Made by a program: the position numbers and the translations under genes. A stretch of 64,000 bases of DNA from an uncultured Oscillospiraceae bacterium (GTDB taxonomy: Bacteria; Bacillota; Clostridia; Oscillospirales; Oscillospiraceae): the NCBI GenBank assembly GCA_934589705.1, contig CAKTOH010000002.1, forward strand, positions 1-64,000, written 5' to 3'. The notes below the pieces were generated by a model. That model saw nothing but the letters and a program-made list of their open reading frames with translations, was not told the DNA's origin and did no database searches. Below, piece after piece: positions 6,383 through 14,854 of this stretch; within the stretch, counting starts at the first letter, position 1, and every line of letters begins with the position of its first letter.

Positions 6383-9300
6383 TTACTTTACCAGGGCAGC
6401 CTGGACAGCCTCGGGAAGCTCCGGGACCGGGGTGTCGGTATCCAGCTGAATCTCCAGGGTCAGACCCACGTTGGCTGTCAGCACAGCCAGCTTGGTGGTA
6501 CCGTCGCAGGAAATCCGGGCATTCTGGATTCTGCCGTCTTCCACCCGCAGCTGCAGGCTGCCGTTGTGGTAATCGATGGTCAAATTCTGAGCCTTGGGCA
6601 GGATGGTAGGCACCAGCTTTTCCATGGCGGAAGCGGACAGGCTCACCGTGTAGATGGTAACGCCCTCCTCACTGCGGCTCTGGAACTGCGCCGCCTGGAA
6701 AGTGTCATAGAGCACACCTGCCAGTGCCGCCGGATCGGTTTCCACGCCGATGCCGCCGGTAACCGTCCGACCCTCGGCGTTGCACAGGGCCTTGTCCGTA
6801 AAGTAGACGGTCTTATCGTCCTTTTCCACGGCGTGGACGGTGGTAGTTTCCGTCTTCCAGGCATAGTACCGGAAGCCTTCCTCTACGGACAGGCTCCCCA
6901 GATCCGCGCTCATGGTCACCTGGGCACTCAAAGGATTGGTAGTGCCCAGGTTGGCCCAGGCCTGCATCAGCTGAATCAGCTGGTCAGAGTAGACCTCCGT
7001 TGCTTTGGTGGTGCCGAAGAGAATCTGGGTATTCACCGGGCTGGGCAGGATGATGTCTTCCGTGGGAAGAACTTCTGCCGTGGCCGTCAGGGCGAAGGGG
7101 GTCTTCACCGAGTCCGCCAGGTTGCCTGCGCCGGTGAAACGGAGGCTGGACAGGGCCCCGCCCTGGGTCATCACATCCACCGTCAGCCGTCCGGTCTGGG
7201 GCAGCCAATTCTGCACACTGGGCATCAGGAGCTTCGCGATCTCCATGGCCTGTTCCCCGTCCAGGGTCACGGTATACACTCCGTCTACGGGCTCCACCTG
7301 AGCAGACTCACACAGGCTTACCAGCAAGGGCATCAGCTGGCTGTAGTCCGGCGCTGCCGCGTTCAGCCGGAAGGCAGTGCCGTTTTCCAGGTAAACCACC
7401 CCATCGCTGTAATAAAGGCGCCGGTTATTTTCCTGAATGACACTGACCTCCTTGGTGCCCGCGTGAAGCGTAGACACGTCGGCGGTAAAGTCCGCATTCT
7501 TATTTTCGATCTGGGCCTGCACCGTTAAGCTCATGTGGCGCGCGTCCTGATTTAAGTAGGTGCTGAGAATGTCGTAGACCTGCACCTTCCGGCTCAGCTC
7601 CTCCACGGGCTCCTGGATGCAGCAGAAGGCGATAATGGCCAGAATCAGGGCCATGAGAATCAGGATGGCGGCAATGATCTTCCGCTTGGTGCCCCGCTTT
7701 CTGGGCTTCTTCCCGGTGGGAGCTGCCTCCGGGGCGCTCTTTTTCCGGGAGCGCTTGATGCGGATGGTACACAGGGCCAGCACCGCCAGAACCACGAGAC
7801 CCGCCGCTGCGATCAGCAGCTGATTTCTGCCGGCGGCCATGGGAACCGCCACCGCCAGCTCCACCTGGGAGCCGGTAGCCTCAAAGCACAGGTAGGTGCC
7901 CATGGTCTCGGGATGGATGCGCGTCCAGCTGCCGCTCTTCATGAGATACAGGTGGCTATTTTCCTGGCCGGGCAGGAAGCGGATGGTGTGGCTTTCCAGG
8001 CCGTCCGCGGGAATGGTGATCGTCCACTGCTCCTTTAGCGTCAGTCCCTCCTTGCGGAAGGTCTCCTCGGCGCTGTGCTCGGCCTTTAAGGCATCATTTT
8101 CCTGGAACTGGCCCTGGACAAAGAACACAGGCCGGTTGTCATAGCGCAGATCGGAAGTGCTCAGGGAAGTGATATAGGGCAGGTAATCCGCGGTGACCAC
8201 CGTGTCAAAGCGCAGATCGGTCAGATCACGGGTGTCCCACTTGGCATAGCAGCCCTCCTTCTGAGGGATTTCCGGGAACACGCTGTCGTCAAAGGAATCC
8301 CCATAGTGGAAGGGCACGGACTTGACGGTCTTTCCGTCCGCCACAAAGCGAAGGGTCAGCTCCCGCAGGGACTGGGGCAGAGACTGAAGCCGCTGCATCT
8401 TTTCGTAGGTCACGGGCTCCGCCAGGGATGCGTAACTCACCCGGTTAATGCCCGCCAGGGTGTCGGAGACAAAGTAGTTGTTGATAAACACGCCGGAATT
8501 GCCGCCGGAAATGGCTCCGACAAACTGCTTGTACTCCGTAACCTCCACCATGGAATAGCAGCCGGAGACGGTGCTGGAATCGCCGCTGATGTCCTCCTGG
8601 ATGCCGCTGCCCACGATGCCGCCGACATAGTTGTTGCCGGACAGGGTGCACTTGGCGAAGCAGTCCCGGATGGTGCCGCCGGTAAGACCCGCGATGCCGC
8701 CGACATAGTCGCCGTTGTCGCTGGAAATGCGGCCATAGCCACGGCTCCCGGTGATCAGACCCAGCTCCATTCGACCGCAGATGCCGCCGGCATAGCTGCG
8801 CTTGGCCGTTACCGTGCCCACGTTTTCGCAGCTGTCCACAATGGCTTTCAATTCATACCGCCGCCGCTGGGTCAGACTGCCGCTGGGGCGGTCGTCCTCC
8901 GGGTCAACGGTGGATTCCAGACCCATAGTACCCGTAATGCCGCCCACGTTCAGATCGGCCTCCACGGTGCCGGTGTTGGTGCAGTTCGTCACCCGTCCGT
9001 CGGCAATATCGCTTAAGTCCACGTCGGAGATGTCCGTCACCGTGTCCTTCTTCGCGTCCTCGGTGGCAAGGGCAAAGGTCTTGGAAATGGACTGGATCTG
9101 GCCGGAAATGGCACTGACGTCATCGGTCAGGGTGCCCAGGCCGTTGCCGACACTGCGCTCCAGGCTGCCGCCGGCATTCACCATGCCATGGATGGAATCG
9201 CTCAGGCTGGATAGGGCGTCCTGGTTGAATTCCAGATTTTTCGCCGACTCCACCAGGTCATTGACAGCGGAGCGGGCGCTGCTCTGGTAGCCCGTCAGGG

Positions 9301-10414
9301 TCTTGATGCTGCTCTGGATATCGCCGCCGCTGGCCGCGCCGTTGCTGCCCGCCCGGCTCACCAGGTTACCAAGGTTTTCAAACTGCTTGCTCAGAGTCTC
9401 CAGATAGTCCTGGGAAAGGAGGGTCTGGACATGGGGCTCGATCTGACCCACAATGCCGCCTACGTCCTTCCGGCCCATGAGGTAACCGCTGTTCTCGCAG
9501 TTTTCAATGAAGCCGCAGTTCCGGCCGGCGATGCCGCCCAGGTTGTAGCCGATGTGGGGATAGCCGATGGTGCCGGTGTTGGTGCCGGAGACGATGGTGC
9601 CGCTGGAATATCCGGCGATGCCGCCGGTGTCCGAGGCGGACTCATTGACGTTCACATTGGCGGTCTTGGCAAAATCCAGGGTAAAGTTCAGATCCAGCTC
9701 GGTGATGTCCAGGGTGGGATCCACGCTTTCCGTGTTGATGGACATGGCGTTTTTACAGCTGATGATCTTGCCGTCGTTATAGCCGGCGATGCCGCCGGTG
9801 CGGTCACTGCCGGTGAGCTTGCCCTCGGCGGAGCAGCCGTTCAGGGTGCCATAATTGCTGCCCACGATGCCGCCGGTATTCTGCTTGCCGGTGACAGTGC
9901 CGGAGAAGGCGCAGTTTTCCAAGCGGCCATAGTTTTCGCCTATGATGCCGCCGGCATTGCTCCCCTCTCCCCCGGGCTCCACCGTGCCCTCCACAGTCAG
10001 GTTCCGTACCCGACCGGTAGATTGCAGTATGCCGAACAGGCCGGCGGGTGAAACGTTCTCGGTAAGGTTCAGGTCGGAGATCACATGGCCGTTGCCCTCG
10101 AAAATGCCGCCGAAGGTGGCAATGGGCTCAAAGTCCACTTCACTCAGGGAAATATCCTTCTCCAGAACCACTTTCTTGTCCAGAGACCAGGTGTCCAGAG
10201 AGCAATTCCTGCCCAGGGTCACTAGATCCTCCGGCGTGTAAATGGAAATGGTCTCCTTGATTTCAATGGGCCGGGTCTCCTCAGGCTGGGTTTCCTGGGT
10301 AGTCTCCTCCGTGGCCTGGGTTTCCTGGGCGGCTTCCTCCGCAAAAGCGGTAAACGGGAACGCCGACAGAAGAAGCGCCAGGGTCATGAAAATTGCCGCA
10401 AGCTTACGCTTCAT
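6383..10414 (-). CDS. Giant GLUG-repeat envelope protein with two internal membrane segments
   Basis: 1343 residues. Signal peptide (about 1-25), Glu/Thr-rich linker, then GLUG-type repeats (pattern GGIaG...G.I..C.N.G.v.g) at about 140-330 and 470-650, split by an Ala/Ser-rich probably helical insert (about 330-460). One hydrophobic helix at about 865-885 is followed by a basic Lys/Arg loop and a second helix at about 910-932. The last 400 residues hold two similar segments, each with a tract like LYYSDGVVYL or TVYFTDKALC. Both ends are therefore predicted outside the cell. The start overlaps the MMPL transporter gene by 11 bp, so it is translationally coupled; a joint export or envelope role is likely, but the function is unknown. 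Confidence 0.8.
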   Translation of the reverse strand: MKRKLAAIFMTLALLLSAFPFTAFAEEAAQETQATEETTQETQPEETRPIEIKETISIYTPEDLVTLGRNCSLDTWSLDKKVVLEKDISLSEVDFEPIATFGGIFEGNGHVISDLNLTENVSPAGLFGILQSTGRVRNLTVEGTVEPGGEGSNAGGIIGENYGRLENCAFSGTVTGKQNTGGIVGSNYGTLNGCSAEGKLTGSDRTGGIAGYNDGKIISCKNAMSINTESVDPTLDITELDLNFTLDFAKTANVNVNESASDTGGIAGYSSGTIVSGTNTGTIGYPHIGYNLGGIAGRNCGFIENCENSGYLMGRKDVGGIVGQIEPHVQTLLSQDYLETLSKQFENLGNLVSRAGSNGAASGGDIQSSIKTLTGYQSSARSAVNDLVESAKNLEFNQDALSSLSDSIHGMVNAGGSLERSVGNGLGTLTDDVSAISGQIQSISKTFALATEDAKKDTVTDISDVDLSDIADGRVTNCTNTGTVEADLNVGGITGTMGLESTVDPEDDRPSGSLTQRRRYELKAIVDSCENVGTVTAKRSYAGGICGRMELGLITGSRGYGRISSDNGDYVGGIAGLTGGTIRDCFAKCTLSGNNYVGGIVGSGIQEDISGDSSTVSGCYSMVEVTEYKQFVGAISGGNSGVFINNYFVSDTLAGINRVSYASLAEPVTYEKMQRLQSLPQSLRELTLRFVADGKTVKSVPFHYGDSFDDSVFPEIPQKEGCYAKWDTRDLTDLRFDTVVTADYLPYITSLSTSDLRYDNRPVFFVQGQFQENDALKAEHSAEETFRKEGLTLKEQWTITIPADGLESHTIRFLPGQENSHLYLMKSGSWTRIHPETMGTYLCFEATGSQVELAVAVPMAAGRNQLLIAAAGLVVLAVLALCTIRIKRSRKKSAPEAAPTGKKPRKRGTKRKIIAAILILMALILAIIAFCCIQEPVEELSRKVQVYDILSTYLNQDARHMSLTVQAQIENKNADFTADVSTLHAGTKEVSVIQENNRRLYYSDGVVYLENGTAFRLNAAAPDYSQLMPLLVSLCESAQVEPVDGVYTVTLDGEQAMEIAKLLMPSVQNWLPQTGRLTVDVMTQGGALSSLRFTGAGNLADSVKTPFALTATAEVLPTEDIILPSPVNTQILFGTTKATEVYSDQLIQLMQAWANLGTTNPLSAQVTMSADLGSLSVEEGFRYYAWKTETTTVHAVEKDDKTVYFTDKALCNAEGRTVTGGIGVETDPAALAGVLYDTFQAAQFQSRSEEGVTIYTVSLSASAMEKLVPTILPKAQNLTIDYHNGSLQLRVEDGRIQNARISCDGTTKLAVLTANVGLTLEIQLDTDTPVPELPEAVQAALVK

Positions 10415-12881
10415 GGTCGCTTCCTCCTTTCTCGGATTCCCGGAGTTCCTGAGGCTCCTGATTGCTCTTTCCGCCGATGAGATTCAGCTCCACATCGCCG
10501 TTGATATCCGCCCGGATGATGCCGTTCACATAGCCGTGGATCTCGCCCCGAACCAGGCCGTCCACCCGGATATGTCCAGAGCTGCTGACCCGGGACAGGC
10601 TGGTCTTCGGCATGGAGAAGGAGGTCTTGTCCACGATCTCGCTGCCGATGAGCAGAATCTGAGGCAGTACGAACATAACCAGAACCATGGAGATGATGGT
10701 GCCGCGGCCCAGGCTCTGGCCGATGCCGACGATGGCCGCATGAGAGGTCATCATGCCAATCAGGATGCCCGCGCTGGCCAGAATGGAGCCGGAGGTCAGG
10801 ATCGTGGGGAAGGCGATGTTCATGGTTTCGATGATGGCTTCTTTGTGAGACATCTTGGTTTTCAGCTCCTGATAGCGGCTGGAAATCACGATGGCGTAGT
10901 CGATATTCGCACCCATCTGAATAGAGCTGACCACCAGGTAGCTCAGGAAGAACAGGGGCGATTGTGCCAGAGTGGGATAAGTAAAGTTAATCCAGATGGA
11001 ACCCTGGATCACAAGAATCAGCAGGATCGGCATACCCGCGGACTGGAAGGTGAACAGCAGCACCACCAGCACGATCAGGATAGATACGATGGAAACAATC
11101 AGATTATCCGTGGCGAAGGAGGACTTGAAGTCCTGATCCACGGTGGAGTTGCCCACCAGGTACAGATCCCCGTCCGGATAGTAGGTTCTGGCGATTTCCC
11201 GGATCTTGTCCAGGAAATTGTAGGTGGCGTCCCCATCCTCCGGCAAAGTCAGGTAAATCAGCACCCGGTTATAATCCTGACCCTGAAGCTGCTTCTTCGC
11301 GGACTCCATCTGTACCTGGGCATCCTTCAAATCGGCTGTCTGCTCATCGTCCAAGGTCACAAGCCCCTCGTCAATCTTATCGCAGACAAAGAGCATCATG
11401 TCGATGAGCGGCACCTTGTAATTGTTGAGACCGCCGATAATCTTGGCGTATTCGTCCTGGTCGGCAGCGTAGGCGGCATACACCACCTGGGCTACCTCAT
11501 AGTCCAGGCCCGCCAGCTCCGCAAACTGCCGGGGGTTCAGCTTATCGGCCAGCATATAGCCGTCCATGGCCTCCACGTTGGAAAGGCCCTTGCTGTAGTC
11601 CACCTCATCGTAGGTGTCCAGCTCGGCCAGCATCTTCGCCTCCACCTCGTAGTCCGTCTTGGGATAGACCAGGGCCACAAAGTTCGTGGAGCCGAAGTTG
11701 TCCTCGATTTTGTTTTCCGCGATCTGGACGTAGTTCAGCTTCGGCGTATCGATGCCGCCCAGGCCATAGGCGTAGGGGCAGTTATTGGAGAAGTGGAAGC
11801 CGAGCACTACCAGCACCAGGAAAATGGGCGGAATGAGAAAGCGGGTTTTATAGTCGAACTTGCCCACAAAGGGAATTTTCGGCACGAAGTTCCGATGCTT
11901 GGTCTTGTCCATCAGGGGCCCGAAGAGCACCAGGAAGCCCGGCATGAACACGAACACGGAAAGCAGGGCAAACAGCACGGCTTTAATCAGGTTGATGGCC
12001 ATATCCGGGCCGATCTTGAACTGCATGAACATCATGGCGATCAGGCCGCCGATGGTGGTCAGGCTGCTGGAGCCGATTTCCGGAATGCCCTTGCTCAGGG
12101 CGGTGATGGCCGCCTCCCGGATGGGCAGACCGTTCTCCCGCTCCTCCTTGAACCGGTTGCACAGAATGACCGCGTAGTCCAGAGACAGCGCCAGCTGCAA
12201 AATGCTGGTCACGGAATTGGACACGAAGGAAATGGTGCCCATCAGGAACTGGCAGCCCTGGTTGAGAATCATGGCGGTCACGAAGGTCATCAGCAGCACC
12301 GGCACCTCAGCGTAGGTCTGAGAGGTCAGCAGCAGCACAACCACAACGATAATCGCGACGATCACCATGATGAGGTTGACCTCCTGCTGGATGATCTCCG
12401 CGGCGGAGTCGCCCAGGTCGGTCTTCACATAGTAGTCCTGGTCGGAAAGGGCAGTCTTCACGGCCTCCAGGCTTTCCAGGCACTTGTCGTCCTTCTCGCT
12501 GTAGTCGAAGGTGATGGAATAGAGGGCGGAAACGTTCCGGTAATCGTCCTCTTCGTCATAGTCGATGCTCTGGACACCCTTGATCTGCTCCAGCTCATCG
12601 CAGATGGCCTGGGCCCGCTCCTGGGATACGTTTTCCACCATCACCTGGGCAGAGCCATAGGTGATGAACTCCTCGTCCATCAGATCCAGGCCCTGGCGGG
12701 ACTCGGACTTATCCGGCAGGTAGGTCTTCAAATCGTTTTCCACTGTGACCCAGTTCCGGGAAAAGGCGGAAAATACCAGGCAGATCACCAGCACCAGGAA
12801 AAAGAGATTCCGCTTGTCCACAATAAAGGTGGCAAGCTTTATCATGGCATTGGGCTGATCCGCCTTATTCTTATCTGCCAT
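10404..12881 (-). CDS. MMPL/RND-superfamily exporter with bactofilin-like tail
   Basis: 825 residues from the ATG at 12881, preceded by AAAGGAGG. The layout is that of MMPL proteins: one N-terminal helix (about 17-36), a large outer loop, a helix bundle (about 185-370), then a second loop and bundle (about 560-730). The C-terminus is unusual: a cytoplasmic stretch of short beta-type repeats of the form G-x-I/V-x-(V/A)-x-G (HIRVDGLVRGEIHGYVNG) that resembles the polymerising core of bactofilins, then a charged tail. MMPL proteins export lipids, siderophores or drugs using the proton gradient. It sits between a divergent TetR gene and the coupled GLUG protein. Confidence 0.88.
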   Translation of the reverse strand: MADKNKADQPNAMIKLATFIVDKRNLFFLVLVICLVFSAFSRNWVTVENDLKTYLPDKSESRQGLDLMDEEFITYGSAQVMVENVSQERAQAICDELEQIKGVQSIDYDEEDDYRNVSALYSITFDYSEKDDKCLESLEAVKTALSDQDYYVKTDLGDSAAEIIQQEVNLIMVIVAIIVVVVLLLTSQTYAEVPVLLMTFVTAMILNQGCQFLMGTISFVSNSVTSILQLALSLDYAVILCNRFKEERENGLPIREAAITALSKGIPEIGSSSLTTIGGLIAMMFMQFKIGPDMAINLIKAVLFALLSVFVFMPGFLVLFGPLMDKTKHRNFVPKIPFVGKFDYKTRFLIPPIFLVLVVLGFHFSNNCPYAYGLGGIDTPKLNYVQIAENKIEDNFGSTNFVALVYPKTDYEVEAKMLAELDTYDEVDYSKGLSNVEAMDGYMLADKLNPRQFAELAGLDYEVAQVVYAAYAADQDEYAKIIGGLNNYKVPLIDMMLFVCDKIDEGLVTLDDEQTADLKDAQVQMESAKKQLQGQDYNRVLIYLTLPEDGDATYNFLDKIREIARTYYPDGDLYLVGNSTVDQDFKSSFATDNLIVSIVSILIVLVVLLFTFQSAGMPILLILVIQGSIWINFTYPTLAQSPLFFLSYLVVSSIQMGANIDYAIVISSRYQELKTKMSHKEAIIETMNIAFPTILTSGSILASAGILIGMMTSHAAIVGIGQSLGRGTIISMVLVMFVLPQILLIGSEIVDKTSFSMPKTSLSRVSSSGHIRVDGLVRGEIHGYVNGIIRADINGDVELNLIGGKSNQEPQELRESEKGGSDHEA

Positions 12882-12930
12882 AGCGCCCGCCTCCTTTCCC
12901 GGCAACCTTCACACCGTCTTCTGTTTTCAT
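12871..12930 (-). CDS. 19-codon leader ORF overlapping the MMPL start
   Basis: ATG at 12930 has a strong site (TTGGAGGAAC, 6 bases upstream). The ORF (MKTEDGVKV..., ending RYGR) stops with the TAA of ATGGCAGATAA, overlapping the transporter's start codon region by 11 bp, the same overlap length as between the transporter and GLUG genes. The transporter's own AAAGGAGG lies inside it. This geometry suggests translational coupling or a leader peptide; the peptide itself may have no function. Confidence 0.5.
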   Translation of the reverse strand: MKTEDGVKVAGKGGGRYGR

Positions 12931-12960
12931 ACAGTTCCTCCAAAAACACAAGATCGTTAA

Positions 12961-12989
12961 TTGACAAATGTACACAAAGATGATATGCT
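12961..12989 (+). promoter_or_regulatory. Promoter of the TetR-family regulator
   Basis: TTGACA at 12961-12966, 17-base spacer, TATGCT at 12984-12989. It overlaps the opposite-strand promoter of the MMPL operon. A GACAAATTTGTGTGC near 13011, similar to the inverse of the sequence around 12963, may be part of an operator. Confidence 0.7.
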
Positions 12990-13008
12990 TAATATGGCTA
13001 TTTTGCAA
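12980..13008 (-). promoter_or_regulatory. Promoter of the leader ORF-MMPL-GLUG operon
   Basis: Minus-strand TTGCAA (13003-13008), 17-base spacer, TATCAT (12980-12985). It is back-to-back with and overlaps the regulator's promoter, so one bound repressor could control both directions. Confidence 0.65.
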
Positions 13009-13081
13009 GAGACAAATTTGTGTGCTCTGCAACTTAATTTACATTATATGGATTTTTGTTTATTTTTTCAAGAGGCTTTTT

Positions 13082-13648
13082 ATGGAGAAAAAAATTGATC
13101 TGCGGCTGCAAAAAACCTATCAGTCCCTGAACCTGGCCTTCACGGAGCTGCTGGACGAAAAACGCTTTGAGGAACTGACCGTGGGCGAGCTGTGCGACCG
13201 GGCCTCCATCCGCCGCACCACCTTCTACAAGCACTTTGCCGACAAGTACGATTACTTCGCCTTCTACATCCGGCAGATGCTGTCCTCTCTCCAGCACCAC
13301 CTGCCCCAGGACACCGCCCAGCTCAACGCGGTTTTTCTCCATGTGTGCCGGGAGCTGCTGGATTTTCTCCACGTTCACAGCCGGATGGTCTCCAATATCC
13401 GGGGCAGCAGCATGTTCCCCCTGCTTCTGGACATTCTGCTCGATCAGTTCACCCGGGACATTACGGAGCTGCTTCGGCGGCTTCATCCGGAGGCTGCCCG
13501 GGAGCCGGGCAAGCTGGAGGGCATTGCCGCCTTCTATGTCGGCGGCATGGTCAGCTGCTACGCCCGGCTGATCCGGGAGGATTCCGCCGTGGACGAGGCG
13601 TTGTTTTTGAAGCTGGTGGAACAGGCGACGAAGCAGATTCTGAACTGA
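13082..13648 (+). CDS. TetR-family transcriptional regulator
   Basis: 188 residues from the ATG at 13082; the frame is open further upstream but those codons give an A+T-rich, Cys/Phe-rich sequence that includes the promoter, so I reject them. The N-terminal helix-turn-helix reads TVGELCDRASIRRTTFYKHF at about residues 31-50, a canonical TetR DNA-binding helix pair; residues 60-188 form the all-helical ligand and dimer domain. Divergent orientation and overlapping promoters point to control of the MMPL/GLUG operon and of itself. The ligand is unknown. Confidence 0.9.
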   Translation: MEKKIDLRLQKTYQSLNLAFTELLDEKRFEELTVGELCDRASIRRTTFYKHFADKYDYFAFYIRQMLSSLQHHLPQDTAQLNAVFLHVCRELLDFLHVHSRMVSNIRGSSMFPLLLDILLDQFTRDITELLRRLHPEAAREPGKLEGIAAFYVGGMVSCYARLIREDSAVDEALFLKLVEQATKQILN

Positions 13649-13661
13649 CGACGAAAGCACA

Positions 13662-13693
13662 GAGGCTGTCCCGGAAAAATCCGGGACAGCCTC
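13662..13693 (+). terminator. Terminator-like hairpin after the TetR gene
   Basis: GAGGCTGTCCCGGA pairs with TCCGGGACAGCCTC around an AAAA loop. A nearly identical hairpin recurs at 13934-13965, so it may be a repeat unit used as a terminator. Confidence 0.6.
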
Positions 13694-13721
13694 AGCGTGT
13701 CAAAAAAGCCCCCAATATACG

Positions 13722-13917
13722 TTGTCATTCCGAACCAGTGGTGCTCCGCGCAGCGAATCAAAATCTTAATGACTGCCAGTGGCAGTCATACCTTAATGTG
13801 GCGCAGACTGGTGTGGGAATCCCCCGGATAGAAGTAAAAGCCACTGGTTTAGGATCTAAAATGTTTGAAAATTCGGGGGATTGCCACGGCAGTGTGCGCA
13901 CTGCCTCGCAATGACAT
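13722..13917 (+). repeat. Family-4 related repeat, long copy
   Basis: Starts TTGTCATTCCGAACCAGTG and ends GCCTCGCAATGACA, so the ends match those at 6245-6308. The interior is longer and holds GACTGCCAGTGGCAGTC and the remains of a second unit (ACCAGTG/CACTGG motifs, GGGGGATTGCCAC). Two GAGGCTGTC hairpins flank it directly. Confidence 0.65.
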
Positions 13918-13933
13918 GGTTTTTCGACAGTCT

Positions 13934-13965
13934 GAGGCTGTCTCGGAAAAATCCGGGACAGCCTC
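13934..13965 (-). terminator. Terminator-like hairpin, second copy
   Basis: GAGGCTGTCTCGGA and TCCGGGACAGCCTC with an AAAA loop, with one mismatch. It directly follows the stop codon of the minus-strand gene at 13973. No clear T-run. Confidence 0.55.
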
Positions 13966-13972
13966 TCAGCTT

Positions 13973-14668
13973 TTATTTAATGGTTCGCACATTTGCGTTG
14001 GCGTTGACGTTAAACTTGTTTCGCAGGGTCACAGAGCCGTCGTCGTTGAGAACCAGCCAGAGCATATCCGAGTCGATGGGCCGCAGACGGCCTCTGGTTC
14101 GGGTGTCCAGCACCTCCAAGGCCATTTCGTAAGTACCCTGGGTATAGGGCAGGTTGGGATCGTAGCCCTGCCACTGGTTAGCCCGGTTGATCTCCGTCAG
14201 CAGATCCTGACCGTAGCCGTTGGCCCGATCGTCAGAGCGGTTCACCGCCACCCACATGATGGCAATTTTGGCGTTGTCCGACCGACCGGAGCCTACGCTG
14301 TCTGCCAGACGGGCCAGGGCCTCCGCCTCCGGATTCACAGTGATTTCCTCCGCCTGGGTCTCGGCTGCCACCGGCTGGGTCTCCACCACGGTCACCGCGG
14401 GTACCGTCTCCACCGGCGTTGCCTTGTCCGTCTTCTTCCCCGGCAGCAGTGCCAGGATGAAAAGGATCACAAGCAGCGGCGACCACAGGCGGATGTCATA
14501 GTACCACTTGACATCGTCGCCCAGGTGCTTCAGAAACTCCGGAATATGAATCTGAATGCCGGGTTTCTTCGGCTTTCTTCTGCGCACCGGTACGGTGGGC
14601 TCTGTTCTTTCCGCCCGGGGCTGCTGGGCGGCTTCTTCTTTGGATTCCTCATTCACAATTGGATCCAT
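13973..14668 (-). CDS. Membrane-anchored protein with SleB-like domain
   Basis: 231 residues from the ATG at 14668 (AAGGAG 9 bases upstream). A basic cytoplasmic N-terminus (about 1-60; RRRKPKK) is followed by one membrane helix (about 62-80), a Thr/Val/Glu-rich linker and an outer domain (about 115-225). This domain resembles cell-wall hydrolases of the SleB/Hydrolase_2 type: EALARLADSVGSG, VAVNR and the NQWQGY region correspond to LAR..GEA.GE, VVLNR and the GQF region. The catalytic GEARGE Glu is not evident, so it may be inactive or a different domain. The assignment is tentative. It has its own promoter and structured leader. Confidence 0.6.
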   Translation of the reverse strand: MDPIVNEESKEEAAQQPRAERTEPTVPVRRRKPKKPGIQIHIPEFLKHLGDDVKWYYDIRLWSPLLVILFILALLPGKKTDKATPVETVPAVTVVETQPVAAETQAEEITVNPEAEALARLADSVGSGRSDNAKIAIMWVAVNRSDDRANGYGQDLLTEINRANQWQGYDPNLPYTQGTYEMALEVLDTRTRGRLRPIDSDMLWLVLNDDGSVTLRNKFNVNANANVRTIK

Positions 14669-14825
14669 AAGTATCATCTCCTTCTGATTTCGCCGCTGGG
14701 TCTTTGGGAAAGGGCGCGCCTTTCCCGATATATCGGCGAATTTCCCCGGGTTTCATAATAATACGAAACCCGCAAAAAAACGGTCGAATTCTCAGGTTCA
14801 GGGAAGAATTCTTCTTTTCGGCGAT
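14669..14825 (-). promoter_or_regulatory. Structured 5' leader of the SleB-like gene
   Basis: The roughly 150-nt leader can form GGGTTTC/GAAACCC, GGGAAAGG/CCTTTCCC and an outer TTCGCCG/CGGCGAA pairing that encloses the latter, close to the ribosome binding site. This much pairing suggests regulation at the RNA level. I could not match it to a riboswitch class. Confidence 0.4.
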
Positions 14826-14854
14826 ATTATAACATATCATGTCAAGAAAGTCAA
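14826..14854 (-). promoter_or_regulatory. Promoter of the SleB-like gene
   Basis: Minus-strand TTGACT (14849-14854), 17-base spacer, perfect TATAAT (14826-14831). Confidence 0.8.

Noticed and set aside
10242-12983. A 913-codon open frame on the plus strand across the MMPL gene, and similar long antisense frames opposite most genes
   Set aside because: Composition is rich in His, Gln and Gly with no domain, typical of the complement of G+C-rich codons; the minus-strand genes have clear families and ribosome binding sites.
14669-14825. c-di-AMP (ydaO-type) or other known riboswitch in the leader
   Set aside because: Stems are present but I could not place the conserved core bases, so I list it only as a structured leader.
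14649-14840. 63-codon ORF in the leader of the SleB-like gene
   Set aside because: No ribosome binding site at its start and it overlaps the structured leader and the main start; probably chance.
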